DNA of 64,000 bases from Bacillus horti (GTDB taxonomy: Bacteria; Bacillota; Bacilli; Caldalkalibacillales; JCM-10596), in NCBI RefSeq assembly GCF_030813115.1, contig NZ_JAUSTY010000024.1:1-64000 (forward strand), read 5' to 3'. Position numbers and translations under genes: made by a program. The notes under the pieces were generated by a model that was not told where the DNA came from, did no database searches, and was given only the letters and a program-made list of their open reading frames with translations. This document shows, in pieces, positions 17,367 through 26,458 of the stretch (its first letter is position 1; the number at the start of each line of letters is the position of its first letter).

Positions 17367-17462
17367 GACATGAATCTTTAGCTCTTTTAGTGTAAAAAAT
17401 TATATGGTAAGATGAGTAACGAATTCATTACTTGCAAACACGACACCTAAAGGAGTAGAAGG

Positions 17463-18620
17463 ATGAACGTATATTTTGACAATAGTGCTACAACCAAACC
17501 GTCTAGGGAGGTTCTTTCCTCTTTTTTTCATGTACAGGAACAATTCTATGGCAATCCTTCCTCCTTACATCATTTAGGTGTTGAAGCAGAAAAGCTTATG
17601 GAGAAATCACGGGCTGTATGTGCAGAGCAATTAGGAGTCAAAGGGTCTGAGCTTATATTTACGTCAGGCGGCACTGAAAGCAATAATTTAGCTCTTAAGG
17701 GCATTGCGCTAGGATACAAACATAGAGGCAAACATATTATTACAACACAAGTTGAACATCCGTCTGTTTATGATGCTTGTAAGGATCTAGAGGCAACCTT
17801 TGGTTTTGAAGTCACGTATTTACCTGTTGATCAATATGGGGTTGTCAGTGTTGACGAACTGGAGAAATCGATTCGTCAGGATACCATTTTAGTCAGCATC
17901 ATGCATGTTAATAATGAATTGGGTAGTATCCAGCCAATTCAGCAGATAGGAGATATTCTAAAGGAGTATCCTTCTATTTTCTTCCACGTGGATCAGGTGC
18001 AGGGAATCGGAAAAGTACCTCTTTCAATAAAAAGAGCAAGCATAGATCTCCTTACTTTGTCCGGTCATAAGCTTCACGCTCCAAAGGGAATCGGACTTCT
18101 TTATGTGAATGAAAGGATAAAGCAGTTCTATTCTCTTTTCCACGGTGGATCACAGCAAAGCAACAAGCGAGCAGGAACGGAAAACGTGGCTGGAGCCGTG
18201 GCATTTGCTAAAGCATTAAGGCTTGCTTTGGAGGAAGAAGGGGAAGTGGTCAAACACCTATCTTTTTTAAAACAAGAATGCTTGAAAGGCTTGCAGGAAT
18301 TAGAGGGAGTTGTTAGTCTGACACAAATTAATGAGTGTTTTGCTCCACATATTATTAATGTAGCCTTCTTGGGAATTAAACCAGAGGTGCTCGTCCATAC
18401 ATTAGAAGAGCAAGGGATATATGTCTCTACAAAGTCAGCCTGCTCATCAAAATCAGATTTACCAAGTCGAATTCTTTTAGCTACAGGGCTCAAGGAAGAA
18501 GTAACTAAGTATGCTTTGCGTATTAGCTTTTCTAAAGACAACACACTTGAAGAAGTGACCTATTTTAACCAGAAAATTAAAGAAATTATTCCATACTATC
18601 ATAAAATATTGAAGGTGTAA
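17463..18620 (+). CDS. nifZ: Cysteine desulfurase partner of ThiI
   Basis: 385 residues, class-V PLP aminotransferase fold. SGGTESNNLALKG (cofactor phosphate site, about 68-80), HVDQVQG (Asp to the PLP ring), the PLP lysine in LSGHKLHAPKG (about residue 202), and the active cysteine in STKSACSSK (about residue 325) on a short loop, as in group-II-like NifS enzymes that pass sulfur to ThiI. It forms persulfide from cysteine. The thiI start is 2 nt after its stop; in B. subtilis nifZ-thiI work together in tRNA 4-thiouridine formation. AAAGGAG lies 8-9 nt before the ATG. Confidence 0.92.
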   Translation: MNVYFDNSATTKPSREVLSSFFHVQEQFYGNPSSLHHLGVEAEKLMEKSRAVCAEQLGVKGSELIFTSGGTESNNLALKGIALGYKHRGKHIITTQVEHPSVYDACKDLEATFGFEVTYLPVDQYGVVSVDELEKSIRQDTILVSIMHVNNELGSIQPIQQIGDILKEYPSIFFHVDQVQGIGKVPLSIKRASIDLLTLSGHKLHAPKGIGLLYVNERIKQFYSLFHGGSQQSNKRAGTENVAGAVAFAKALRLALEEEGEVVKHLSFLKQECLKGLQELEGVVSLTQINECFAPHIINVAFLGIKPEVLVHTLEEQGIYVSTKSACSSKSDLPSRILLATGLKEEVTKYALRISFSKDNTLEEVTYFNQKIKEIIPYYHKILKV

Positions 18621-18622
18621 AG

Positions 18623-19891
18623 ATGATTACAAACAACAGTAAAATCGAATTTATTTTAATCCGTTTTGGAGAGCTTGCTTTAAAGGGTAAAAACAGAAAC
18701 AAATTTGAAAGTCAGCTACAGGATAACATTAAAAATCAGCTTAAGGATTTTAAAATTAAAATCAAGCGTACGTTTGGCAGAATGTATGTGTATTTAGAAA
18801 ATGATGCTGATTATGAAAAAGTCCAACAAAGGTTAAAAACGGTTTTTGGTATTAAATCCTTCAGTCCTGCAAGAAAAGCCGAGCTTGAGCTTGAGGATAT
18901 ACGGAGAGTAGCGTTAGAAATGCTCCAGTCTCTACCACAAAAGCCGAATACATTTAAGGTGAATGTACGACGTCCGAATAAATTTTTCCCTCATAATTCG
19001 AGCGAAATGAATCATCTTGTTGGAGCACATCTTCTCATCCATACAGAAGATATCAAGGTTAATGTTCATCAACCAGAGGTAGAAGTATTTATTGAAATAC
19101 GCGAGGACGCAGCTTATATTATGTGTGAAAAAATTGAGGGAGCTGGAGGGCTACCCGTAGGTACAAGTGGTAAAGCTATGCTAATGCTTTCCGGTGGAAT
19201 TGACAGTCCAGTAGCTGGATATTTGTGCATGAAGAGAGGGATTAGAATAGAAGCTGTGCATTTTCATAGCTACCCCTTTACAAGTGAAAGAGCGAAGCAA
19301 AAAGTCGTGGATTTGACCAAAAAGCTAGCTTATTTTGTAGGTCATATCAAGCTCCATATTGTTCCGTTTACAGAAATACAGACACAAATTAAGCAGCATA
19401 TCCCGGATGATTACAGCATTACCATCATGAGAAGGTTTATGCTACGAATTACTGAGCAACTAGCCGAGCAGCAGAAAGCGTTGGGATTAGCTAGTGGGGA
19501 AAATGTAGGTCAGGTCGCTAGCCAAACGATGCATAGCATGAGAACCATTAATGAAGTGACTAACTATCCGATAATAAGACCACTGGTCACAATGGATAAA
19601 TTAGAGATTATAAAAATTGCCCAAGATATTGATACGTATGAATTGTCTATCCTTCCTTATGAGGATTGCTGTACGATTTTTCAGCCAAAATCACCAAAGA
19701 CAAGACCAACTATAAAACAATCAACCTATCTAGAGAATAAACTAAATGTCGAGCAATTGATTGCAGACGCCGTTGCTAACACAGAGGTCATGATTATGTC
19801 TGAGAAGGAAGAAAAAATCATGAATAAGCAGACAAAACAGCATGCGCAGACCAATCAGGTAGAGAAAAAAGACATAGATGAATTATTCTAA
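18623..19891 (+). CDS. thiI: tRNA 4-thiouridine synthetase ThiI
   Basis: 422 residues. An N-terminal ferredoxin-like and THUMP region (about residues 1-165) binds tRNA; the PP-loop motif MLSGGIDSPVAGY (about residue 188) adenylates U8; there is no C-terminal rhodanese domain, as normal for Bacillus ThiI, so sulfur must come directly from the adjacent desulfurase. Compared with B. subtilis ThiI (about 401 aa) it has a hydrophilic tail of about 20 residues ending KKDIDELF. Translationally coupled to nifZ. Confidence 0.94.
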   Translation: MITNNSKIEFILIRFGELALKGKNRNKFESQLQDNIKNQLKDFKIKIKRTFGRMYVYLENDADYEKVQQRLKTVFGIKSFSPARKAELELEDIRRVALEMLQSLPQKPNTFKVNVRRPNKFFPHNSSEMNHLVGAHLLIHTEDIKVNVHQPEVEVFIEIREDAAYIMCEKIEGAGGLPVGTSGKAMLMLSGGIDSPVAGYLCMKRGIRIEAVHFHSYPFTSERAKQKVVDLTKKLAYFVGHIKLHIVPFTEIQTQIKQHIPDDYSITIMRRFMLRITEQLAEQQKALGLASGENVGQVASQTMHSMRTINEVTNYPIIRPLVTMDKLEIIKIAQDIDTYELSILPYEDCCTIFQPKSPKTRPTIKQSTYLENKLNVEQLIADAVANTEVMIMSEKEEKIMNKQTKQHAQTNQVEKKDIDELF

Positions 19892-19904
19892 TCAAATGGT
19901 TTTC

Positions 19905-19955
19905 TAAAAAAAAGACCATCTCAATCCAAATTTTGGTTTGAGATGGTCTTTTTAT
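19905..19955 (+). terminator. Terminator of the nifZ-thiI operon
   Basis: AAAAAGACCATCTCA pairs with TGAGATGGTCTTTTT around an inner CCAAA/TTTGG pair; an extensive stem with a T-run. Confidence 0.92.
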
Positions 19956-19984
19956 AATCTAATGGTGAAATAGGCAATCTTCGT

Positions 19985-20097
19985 GGGATTTGATATCATG
20001 TTTTTTTCACATATGCTTTCTGACAGCAAGGATAGCTTCCTCTAATGAAGGATTAGACTATTTCTTCGAGAGGGCTACGATAGAACCTTTCCTTATA
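19985..20097 (+). ncRNA. Structured dispersed element, copy 3 (degenerate)
   Basis: The 3' domain matches copies 1 and 2 (GCTTCCTCTAATGA near 20034, TTCTTCGAGAGGGCT near 20062, TTTCCTTAT end). The 5' half retains little more than ATTTGATA. Its closing stem AAGGATAGCTTC (20028-20039) with GAACCTTTCCTT (20083-20094) has two mismatches, so this copy may be decaying. It lies 52 bp before the YkoP-like gene. Confidence 0.5.
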
Positions 20098-20148
20098 ATT
20101 TCAAGCAAAGAATCAAATAATAAGTAAAAACATATGTGGAGGATACCA

Positions 20149-20736
20149 ATGAAAGCAATTATCCTAACCTTTTGGGGAATTTGGGATTGGATTTATTTTC
20201 AATTAAACCGGATGGAATATGTCAGCAAGGCCGACAACCTTTTTCGAATTGTTAGGAAAACCTATAAAGGACCAGACCTGCAAACCCAAACAGGAAAGTG
20301 GATTACTAAGGGAGATCAGATATTGAAGCTACATCTGTACAATTACCGTCTGGCAAAGGAGCTCCATCAAAATCCGAATCGTTCTTTAGCTATCTACTTA
20401 AAAAGAAATATAGAACATTCTTTATTTGGTCTAAGTGTGTTCACTCAGCAGCTTCCGGAAAAAGATCAAATCAAAGGTATTATAGGTACTTCTTTATTAA
20501 ATCGCGGGGCAGAACGCTTTGGGTTTCGCACGTATGACGTAGAAAAAAGTTTTTATTTTTCTATAAAGCACTATTTATATAAAGTCATCTGTTTGCTTGT
20601 TCATCCTGACGGTACATTGTTTTTAAAGCGACACGGAAAAAGATTAAAATCCAAACATATGATCATGTCTCTAGATGAGCTAACGGAACGGTATATGCTT
20701 GAAGGAGATTTTATACTTGAAGGTGATCTTAAATGA
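20149..20736 (+). CDS. YkoP-like protein
   Basis: 195 residues from the ATG at 20149; the upstream ATG at 20134 sits on the GGAGG ribosome site that serves 20149. The protein is basic, with a hydrophobic N-terminal segment, and ends with an acidic stretch that overlaps the next gene by 4 bp (ATGA). It resembles B. subtilis YkoP in size, character and pairing with a YkoN-like glycosyltransferase. Function unknown; a partner of the lipid glycosyltransferase is the natural guess. Confidence 0.65.
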   Translation: MKAIILTFWGIWDWIYFQLNRMEYVSKADNLFRIVRKTYKGPDLQTQTGKWITKGDQILKLHLYNYRLAKELHQNPNRSLAIYLKRNIEHSLFGLSVFTQQLPEKDQIKGIIGTSLLNRGAERFGFRTYDVEKSFYFSIKHYLYKVICLLVHPDGTLFLKRHGKRLKSKHMIMSLDELTERYMLEGDFILEGDLK

Positions 20737-21839
20737 AAAAAAAGCTGATCATTTTTACTGAAGAAAAGGTAGGAGAAGGACATTATCAGGCGGCAAAAGC
20801 AATTGAAGCGGTTATAAAAGAAAAGTTCTCTAATCAATTTACAACTAAAATATTCTCGGGTATGTCTAGTGTGCATAAGTTAATTGAAGCCTGTGTTGTG
20901 CCCCTATACTTTTTTATGATTCATTATTGTCCCTGGCTTTGGAAATGGATGTATGGGAAGAATAAAAAGAGCTCTTTTTTTCAGAAGTATGTATTTGCCC
21001 TTAAACTGAACAAATTAATGGAGGAGGAGCAGCCAGATTATATTGTTTGTACACACGTAGCCTGTGTACCTGCTTTGAATGAAATTAAGAAAAAAGGGAA
21101 GCTCTTCTTTAAGCTGATTGTTGTCTTTACTGATTATGGCTTTCATCCGTCATTCATTCAAGAAAATATTGATTATTATTTCGTAGCTCATCAAAAAGTA
21201 AAAAACACATTGGTGAAGGAATATCAGGTAAATTCAAACCAAATTTTCGATTTTGGTATCCCGCTTCGTCCAGAATTTGATAGACCAATTGCTTCTATCC
21301 ATGAAAATGTAATTCTTATGAAGGATAAGAAGAAATTTCACCTTCTGATTCTTGGAGGAGCTACTGGACATGGACCTATTGAAAGAATCATTCATTTATT
21401 TCACCCATTATTATTAAGACAGCCATTGAGAATTACAGTAGTTACCGGTAATAATCGAAGGCTATACAAGAGACTAAATCAAATTTACTATCCACATTTA
21501 CATGTATTCGAATATGTTAAAAACATGGAGATTTTGCTTTCTCAGGCTGATATAGTCATCACCAAGCCCGGAGGATTAACAGCAGCTGAAGCCATCGCTT
21601 GTGGCACACCTATGCTTCTAATTAACCCGATTCCTGGTCACGAAGAGACAAATTATCGCTTTCTTCAGGAGCTTGAGTTAGCCCTCTGTGTGAATGATTT
21701 AGAACAAATTCCAGATGTTATCAGCCAAATGTATGGTCAGAAAGAGCAATGGGAAAATTGGAAAAAATGGCTGAAGGAGCAGCACACTGAACATGCTGCT
21801 TTGCGCATTATCGAAACCATTTCTCTATCCAGCCCTTAA
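20733..21839 (+). CDS. MGDG synthase/UgtP-type glycosyltransferase (YkoN-like)
   Basis: 368 residues, GT28 family GT-B enzyme. The N-terminus FTEEKVGEGHYQAAKAI matches the MGDG-synthase N-terminal domain (GxGHxxAA), and the C-terminal half has LLILGGATGHG and the donor site IVITKPGGLTAAEAIACGTPMLL (about residues 275-298) with PGHEETN. It transfers a sugar from a nucleotide donor to a lipid or similar acceptor. Overlap with the YkoP-like gene implies co-translation. Confidence 0.82.
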   Translation: MKKKLIIFTEEKVGEGHYQAAKAIEAVIKEKFSNQFTTKIFSGMSSVHKLIEACVVPLYFFMIHYCPWLWKWMYGKNKKSSFFQKYVFALKLNKLMEEEQPDYIVCTHVACVPALNEIKKKGKLFFKLIVVFTDYGFHPSFIQENIDYYFVAHQKVKNTLVKEYQVNSNQIFDFGIPLRPEFDRPIASIHENVILMKDKKKFHLLILGGATGHGPIERIIHLFHPLLLRQPLRITVVTGNNRRLYKRLNQIYYPHLHVFEYVKNMEILLSQADIVITKPGGLTAAEAIACGTPMLLINPIPGHEETNYRFLQELELALCVNDLEQIPDVISQMYGQKEQWENWKKWLKEQHTEHAALRIIETISLSSP

Positions 21840-21926
21840 TTCTCATACTTCAATAATCAGTTTCTCCTCTATTATGAAAGGAAAACTCAGTCCCATGTCG
21901 AATATCTTTGTCATGGAGGTGCTCAC

Positions 21927-23042
21927 ATGAATGTTAATCAATCAAACAGAGATAAGCTAATACAGCACATGAAAGCATTTGACACAGAATTAACGAACGA
22001 TGTACTCCTAATTACCCATCCTAAGCATGTTTATTATTTTACTGGATTTTATACGAATCCACATGAGCGATTTATGGGGTTATTTTGGCATAAAGAGCAA
22101 GGGTGGACCTTAATCCTTCCTAAGCTAGACGCTCAAGCGGCTAGTAGCAAGGTGGACGAGCATGTCTCACTGATTTCCTACTCCGACGAGCAGGATCCAA
22201 AGGCAAAGGTCCATGAGTGGCTTCAAAAATTACAAATTGATAATTATTGGTTTGAGGACAATTTTTTAACCTTTGATCGGGTTCTATGGCTACAGGAGGC
22301 CAGACCAGAAGCTAGCTGTAAAAGCTTAGCATCGTTTGTAAATGCTATTAAGGCGATCAAGACAAGTGCTGAGATTGAATTATTACAGGAAGCTGCGAAC
22401 AAAACAGATAGTGTTCTTAAGCAGGCTTTACAGCAATTCAAGTTAGGAATGACGGAAAGTGATGTAGTAGCAGAAATTGAATTTCAAGCGAAGAAGCATG
22501 GAGCAGAGCAGATGTCCTTCGGAACCTCAGTTTTAGGGGGATACAAATCTGCTTTACCACATGGTAAGGCTGGTGCCGAAAAATTAACCCAAGGCTTTAT
22601 GCTCATTGATTTTGGTATTGCACTGGCGGGCTATACGTCTGATATGACTAGAACCTTCCATATTGGACCATGGCAAGAGGAAGCATTGAATATCTATGAA
22701 ACAGTATTAAGAGCGGAGAAGGCTGCTATTGCACAAGCTAAAGTAGGCATGACATTTGAGGAGCTAGATTCCATTGCACGAACAATCATTTCTGAAGCTG
22801 ATTTTGGGGAGTATTTTGTTCATCGCTTAGGACATGGCTTAGGTACAGATGTTCATGAGTATCCTTCTATCAGCAAAGGGAATACAGATAAGATTCAGGA
22901 AGGAATGGTTTTCACCATTGAGCCAGGGATATACGTTCCTGAGTTTGGCGGAGTTCGCATAGAAGATGCCGTTTATATGACTAGTGAGGGGGCAGTTGCG
23001 CTTACATCCTTCCCGAAAGAAAGCAAGGACGTTTTACTTTAG
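21927..23042 (+). CDS. M24 family Xaa-Pro peptidase
   Basis: 371 residues: creatinase-type N-domain followed by a pita-bread domain. The five metal ligands are visible: Asp in LIDFGIALAGYTSDMTRTF (both), His in HRLGHGLGTDVHE, Glu in FTIEPGIYVP and Glu in GVRIEDAVY. It removes or cleaves next to proline in small peptides (prolidase/aminopeptidase P). Nearest parallels in B. subtilis are YkvY and YqhT. GGAGGTG precedes the ATG. Confidence 0.9.
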   Translation: MNVNQSNRDKLIQHMKAFDTELTNDVLLITHPKHVYYFTGFYTNPHERFMGLFWHKEQGWTLILPKLDAQAASSKVDEHVSLISYSDEQDPKAKVHEWLQKLQIDNYWFEDNFLTFDRVLWLQEARPEASCKSLASFVNAIKAIKTSAEIELLQEAANKTDSVLKQALQQFKLGMTESDVVAEIEFQAKKHGAEQMSFGTSVLGGYKSALPHGKAGAEKLTQGFMLIDFGIALAGYTSDMTRTFHIGPWQEEALNIYETVLRAEKAAIAQAKVGMTFEELDSIARTIISEADFGEYFVHRLGHGLGTDVHEYPSISKGNTDKIQEGMVFTIEPGIYVPEFGGVRIEDAVYMTSEGAVALTSFPKESKDVLL

Positions 23043-23049
23043 GTTTCCA

Positions 23050-23078
23050 TGAATTGCCCAAAAATTTGATGCATGGTT
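23050..23078 (+). promoter_or_regulatory. Possible sigma-G promoter of the SASP gene
   Basis: TGAATT (23050-23055), a 16-nt spacer and CATGGTT (23072-23078) partly fit forespore sigma-G elements; the -10 part is poor. Proposed mainly because a SASP gene follows. Confidence 0.3.
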
Positions 23079-23124
23079 TTCACCGAAAATCCACATGATA
23101 GTAGTACCGGAGGAGGTGAACAAC

Positions 23125-23331
23125 ATGGCAAACAACAATTCTTCTAATCAATTATTAGTACCTGGAGTACAACAAGCTTTAGACCAAATGAAATATGAGA
23201 TCGCTCAAGAATTTGGTGTTCAACTTGGACCAGATGCAACTTCTCGTTCTAACGGTTCTGTTGGAGGAGAGATCACTAAGCGTCTAGTTCAAATGGCTGA
23301 AGGTCAACTTGGTGGTTATTCAAAACAATAA
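23125..23331 (+). CDS. Alpha/beta-type small acid-soluble spore protein
   Basis: 68 residues from the ATG at 23125, 8 nt after GGAGGTG; the GTG/ATG codons further upstream would place the ribosome site inside the gene. The sequence has the SASP hallmarks: [21 protein letters not shown], the GPR protease site region ([10 protein letters not shown]), and [19 protein letters not shown]. It coats and protects spore DNA and is made in the forespore. Position after the thiI region agrees with B. subtilis sspA. Confidence 0.95.
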   Translation: MANNNSSNQLLVPGVQQALDQMKYEIAQEFGVQLGPDATSRSNGSVGGEITKRLVQMAEGQLGGYSKQ

Positions 23332-23340
23332 TGAATGGAT

Positions 23341-23374
23341 AGAAGGAACCAGCCTTAGGGCTGGTTTCTTTTTA
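23341..23374 (+). terminator. Terminator of the SASP gene
   Basis: GGAACCAGCC-TTAG-GGCTGGTTTC with a T-run; compact GC stem with a tetraloop. Confidence 0.92.
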
Positions 23375-23441
23375 TGTACATTCTACTTGACATCTGTTCT
23401 GCTCATGAAATAATGAAGAAAAAGGGGAAGAGGTCAGAGCT

Positions 23442-25040
23442 ATGTCAGAACAGATATTTTTTAATGCGAATGTGTATACGCTGGATCAGCAGAAGGAACG
23501 AGCAACGGGAGTGTATACGAAAAACGGCCAAATTCTAGAGGTCGGAGATGGAGAACAGCTGAAAGCAAAGTATGCTGGTTTTGAAACTGATTTAATAGAT
23601 GTCCAAGGAGGAATGATGATTCCTGGTCTTGTTGATTCCCATATGCATTTGATTGCCCATGGGATGAAGCTTCGATCAGTCGATTTTTCCAGCTGTACAG
23701 ACGCTTTAGAAATGAAACGAATGCTTGAGGAAAAGATCGCCATGACTGCTGAAGGAGAATGGATTATCGGTAGGGGCTGGAATGAAAATAATTTTGCTGA
23801 CAGGAAAATATTCAGTAAAACTGAATTAGATGAGATGACCTCTAGGCATCCTATTTTTCTGACTCGAATATGCGGACACGCGTTTTTAGTTAATAGTATG
23901 GCTCTAGCTGCAGCAGGCCTTGATCAGCACTCGCCTGATCCAGTAGGAGGAAAGCTTGAGAGAGATGCAGCAGGTCATCTGACTGGTCTACTTTTGGAGA
24001 ATGCGGGACCAATGATTCAACAGCATATTCCTGCGGAAATGTATGAAGAATTAAAGGCTTCTTTGGAAGCAGCTATTTCGGATTGCTGGAGAACAGGGTT
24101 AGTAGGCTGTCACTCAGAGGATGTGCGATATTCAGGAGGATTCCTACAAACTGTTAAGCTATATGATGAAGTATTACATCAGGATCAACAGCTTTTTCGA
24201 GTGAATCAGCTTGTTTATTTTGAGCATATTGATGAAATGCTTCAAGCTGGAAAGAAGTATGGGGATGGGACAGCTTTCTTTGATATTGGAGCAATGAAAA
24301 TATTTGCTGACGGAGCAATGGGAGGAAGAAGTGCTTTACTTAGCCAGCCTTATTCGGATGACCCAAGCAAGCATGGGGTAGCCATCCATACACAACAAGA
24401 GCTTGAACAATTAGTGCAAAAAGCAAGAACAGCTCATCTACCAATTGCTGTTCATACAATAGGTGATAAGGCTTTGGATATGACCCTCCAAGCCATTGAA
24501 AAGCACCCTGTACTTTCAGGGCAACTGGATCGCATTATCCATGCTCAGGTTCTCAATCCTCAGCTTATTGAAAGAATGCAGAGGCTTGCTCTTATTGTTG
24601 ACATTCAGCCCCGATTCGTAGTTGGAGATTTCCCGTGGGTTATGGAAAGACTAGGTGAGGAGCGTTTACCTTGGAGCTACGCTTGGAAGACACTTTTAGA
24701 ATCAGGGTTGATTTGTGCGGGTGGATCTGATGCTCCAATTGAACCAATTGATCCGTTACTTGGATTACACGCAGCCGTTACTCGTACAAAACCAGAGGAA
24801 TCGTTTCACGAGGGGTATATCCCTGAACAAAAGCTAACGCCTCTAGAGGCACTACATCTCTTCACTACAGGGAGCGCTAAGGCTGAGCAGAAGCTTCATT
24901 TAAAGGGAACCATTACGCCTGGGAAGCTTGCTGACTTTACTATATTAGATCAAGACTTGTTTACTCTTCCAAGCACACAATGGTTAAAAACAAAGGTGAT
25001 AAAAACAGTTGTGCATGGAAAGGTAGTCTATGAAGCCTAA
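23442..25040 (+). CDS. Amidohydrolase family 3 (YtcJ-like)
   Basis: 532 residues, metal-dependent amidohydrolase of the YtcJ/NfdA type. PGLVDSHMHL (HxH metal site, about residue 62-71), KIFADGAMGG (carbamylated-Lys region about 288), AVHTIGDKALD and RIIHAQVLNPQ (His ligands), and GSDAPIEPIDPL (Asp). Substrate unknown; members hydrolyse N-substituted formamides or similar amides. Single gene. Confidence 0.85.
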   Translation: MSEQIFFNANVYTLDQQKERATGVYTKNGQILEVGDGEQLKAKYAGFETDLIDVQGGMMIPGLVDSHMHLIAHGMKLRSVDFSSCTDALEMKRMLEEKIAMTAEGEWIIGRGWNENNFADRKIFSKTELDEMTSRHPIFLTRICGHAFLVNSMALAAAGLDQHSPDPVGGKLERDAAGHLTGLLLENAGPMIQQHIPAEMYEELKASLEAAISDCWRTGLVGCHSEDVRYSGGFLQTVKLYDEVLHQDQQLFRVNQLVYFEHIDEMLQAGKKYGDGTAFFDIGAMKIFADGAMGGRSALLSQPYSDDPSKHGVAIHTQQELEQLVQKARTAHLPIAVHTIGDKALDMTLQAIEKHPVLSGQLDRIIHAQVLNPQLIERMQRLALIVDIQPRFVVGDFPWVMERLGEERLPWSYAWKTLLESGLICAGGSDAPIEPIDPLLGLHAAVTRTKPEESFHEGYIPEQKLTPLEALHLFTTGSAKAEQKLHLKGTITPGKLADFTILDQDLFTLPSTQWLKTKVIKTVVHGKVVYEA

Positions 25041-25142
25041 AGCCTAATAATGCATTCTAAAGCAAGCAATGAAGCGTTTTTATTTCATTCGAGTGAATGT
25101 TTTATAAAAGACTAGTCGATACTTGGGCTAGAGGTGATCATC

Positions 25143-25811
25143 ATGATGCTTGTATTGGTTTCTTTACTTCTAGCCTTTGCCATCTTGTGCTTTATATTTT
25201 ATTGGACAACACTGGAGATCTTCATTCAGTCCAAACGTAAAGGGAAGGACAATTATTTTCATGTTCGCATCAGAGCATGGTTTCGTCTTATTGAATACGA
25301 TACTGAGATTCCCATCATTAAGCTTTCTGAGGATAAACCTGGAGTGGAATATGATGTTAAAGCAGAAAGTCCAACAAAGAAACTAGACGAAAAAAAAATC
25401 TCCATTACTTTATCAGACGTTGTGACTTCTTTTCAAAAGCTACATGATTTTATTCAAAAGGTGTATGGTCTACATATCATTGTCAAGCATTTACTAAAAA
25501 ACGTGCGCCTTAAGCAACTAGAGTGGAAATCAACAATTGGTACTGGTGATGCAGCTGAAACTGGGATGTTAAGTGGGTTAGCATGGGGAATAAAAGCAAG
25601 CTTTGTTGGTTTTTTCGCATCGTATACAACGCTGCAATGTCTTCCTAATGTACAAGTCATTTCATCTTTTCAACAAAAAAAGATGGACTCCAATTTCGTA
25701 TGTATGTTTCGCCTAAGGATAGGGCATGCTATTTTAGCAGGAATTCGAATTGCATTACATTCTAGAAAAAGGCGTGATGTGAAATGGCAGAGCACCCAAT
25801 TCAGGGCTTAA
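25143..25811 (+). CDS. ytfI: DUF2953 membrane-anchored protein (YtfI)
   Basis: 222 residues. An N-terminal membrane helix (MLVLVSLLLAFAILCFIFYW) is followed by a soluble domain with another weak hydrophobic stretch near residue 140-160. It matches B. subtilis YtfI in size and in its place just before ytfJ. The ATG at 25143 is preferred because GAGGTG (25131-25136) contains the upstream GTG at 25134. It overlaps ytfJ by 28 bp, which suggests co-translation during sporulation. Function unknown. Confidence 0.75.
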   Translation: MMLVLVSLLLAFAILCFIFYWTTLEIFIQSKRKGKDNYFHVRIRAWFRLIEYDTEIPIIKLSEDKPGVEYDVKAESPTKKLDEKKISITLSDVVTSFQKLHDFIQKVYGLHIIVKHLLKNVRLKQLEWKSTIGTGDAAETGMLSGLAWGIKASFVGFFASYTTLQCLPNVQVISSFQQKKMDSNFVCMFRLRIGHAILAGIRIALHSRKRRDVKWQSTQFRA

Positions 25812-26242
25812 TGAAAACAGCTATGGAAAACCTTAAAGAAATGGTCGACGTGAATACGATCGTTGGCGATCCAGTTGAAACACCGGACGGTAGTGTCATC
25901 CTACCCGTTTCAAAAGTTGGCTTTGGCTTTGCAGCAGGGGGTTCAGAGTTCGTAATTGAAGGGGATTCATCTTCTACACTTAACCAAAACGGATCTTCAA
26001 ACCAAGATCTTCCTTTCGGTGGAGGTAGTGGAGGAGGGGTATCCATTACACCCGTTGCCTTTCTAATCGTTAACTCAACCGGAATCAAAATGGTGCATAT
26101 TGATGGTCAAACTCACTTATATGAACGAGTATTAGATTCTGCTCCCCATTTGTTCGAAAAGATTCAAGGAATGCTAAAGAAAGACAAAAGAGGGAACGAG
26201 CCGCTTGGGCGTAAATCCCACGATGATGATCTAGGTATCTAA
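25784..26242 (+). CDS. ytfJ: Sporulation protein YtfJ (GerW family)
   Basis: 152 residues. The core TIVGDPVETPDGSVILPVSKVGFGFAAGG (split here: GDPVETPDG at about 27-35 and VGFGFAAGG at about 45-53) and the later GGSGGGVSITPVAFLIV are signature segments of the GerW/YtfJ family. It is needed for proper spore germination in relatives. Start lies within ytfI; ends with a strong terminator. Confidence 0.92.
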   Translation: MAEHPIQGLMKTAMENLKEMVDVNTIVGDPVETPDGSVILPVSKVGFGFAAGGSEFVIEGDSSSTLNQNGSSNQDLPFGGGSGGGVSITPVAFLIVNSTGIKMVHIDGQTHLYERVLDSAPHLFEKIQGMLKKDKRGNEPLGRKSHDDDLGI

Positions 26243-26284
26243 ATAAATGTGTTGGGTGTTTACTCAACACATTTATTTTTTTTA
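26241..26284 (+). terminator. Terminator of ytfI-ytfJ
   Basis: AAATAAATGTGTTG pairs perfectly with CAACACATTTATTT over 14 bp around a 10-nt loop, followed by a T-run. Confidence 0.92.
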
Positions 26285-26387
26285 AAACATTTTATGTTTC
26301 GCGTTGTACATACATGAATTAATTTTGTCTAAATCAAGACGATTTGTAGAAAGATTTAGGTAAGCGTATTCTTTGTGCGTTTTTACT

Positions 26388-26416
26388 TTGCAATACCAAA
26401 CATTGATTGGTATAAT
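26388..26416 (+). promoter_or_regulatory. Sigma-A promoter of ytxK-ackA
   Basis: TTGCAA (26388-26393), 17-nt spacer, TATAAT (26411-26416). It lies inside the longest reading frame that starts at 26375, so the protein must begin downstream of it. Confidence 0.68.
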
Positions 26417-26458
26417 TCAGTTCGAAAAGATCCTTATTGGAGAGGGAGATGGGACCAT

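Noticed and set aside
26375-26458. Longer YtxK starting with GTG
   Set aside because: A good promoter (26388-26416) lies inside this extension, and family length favours the ATG at 26459.
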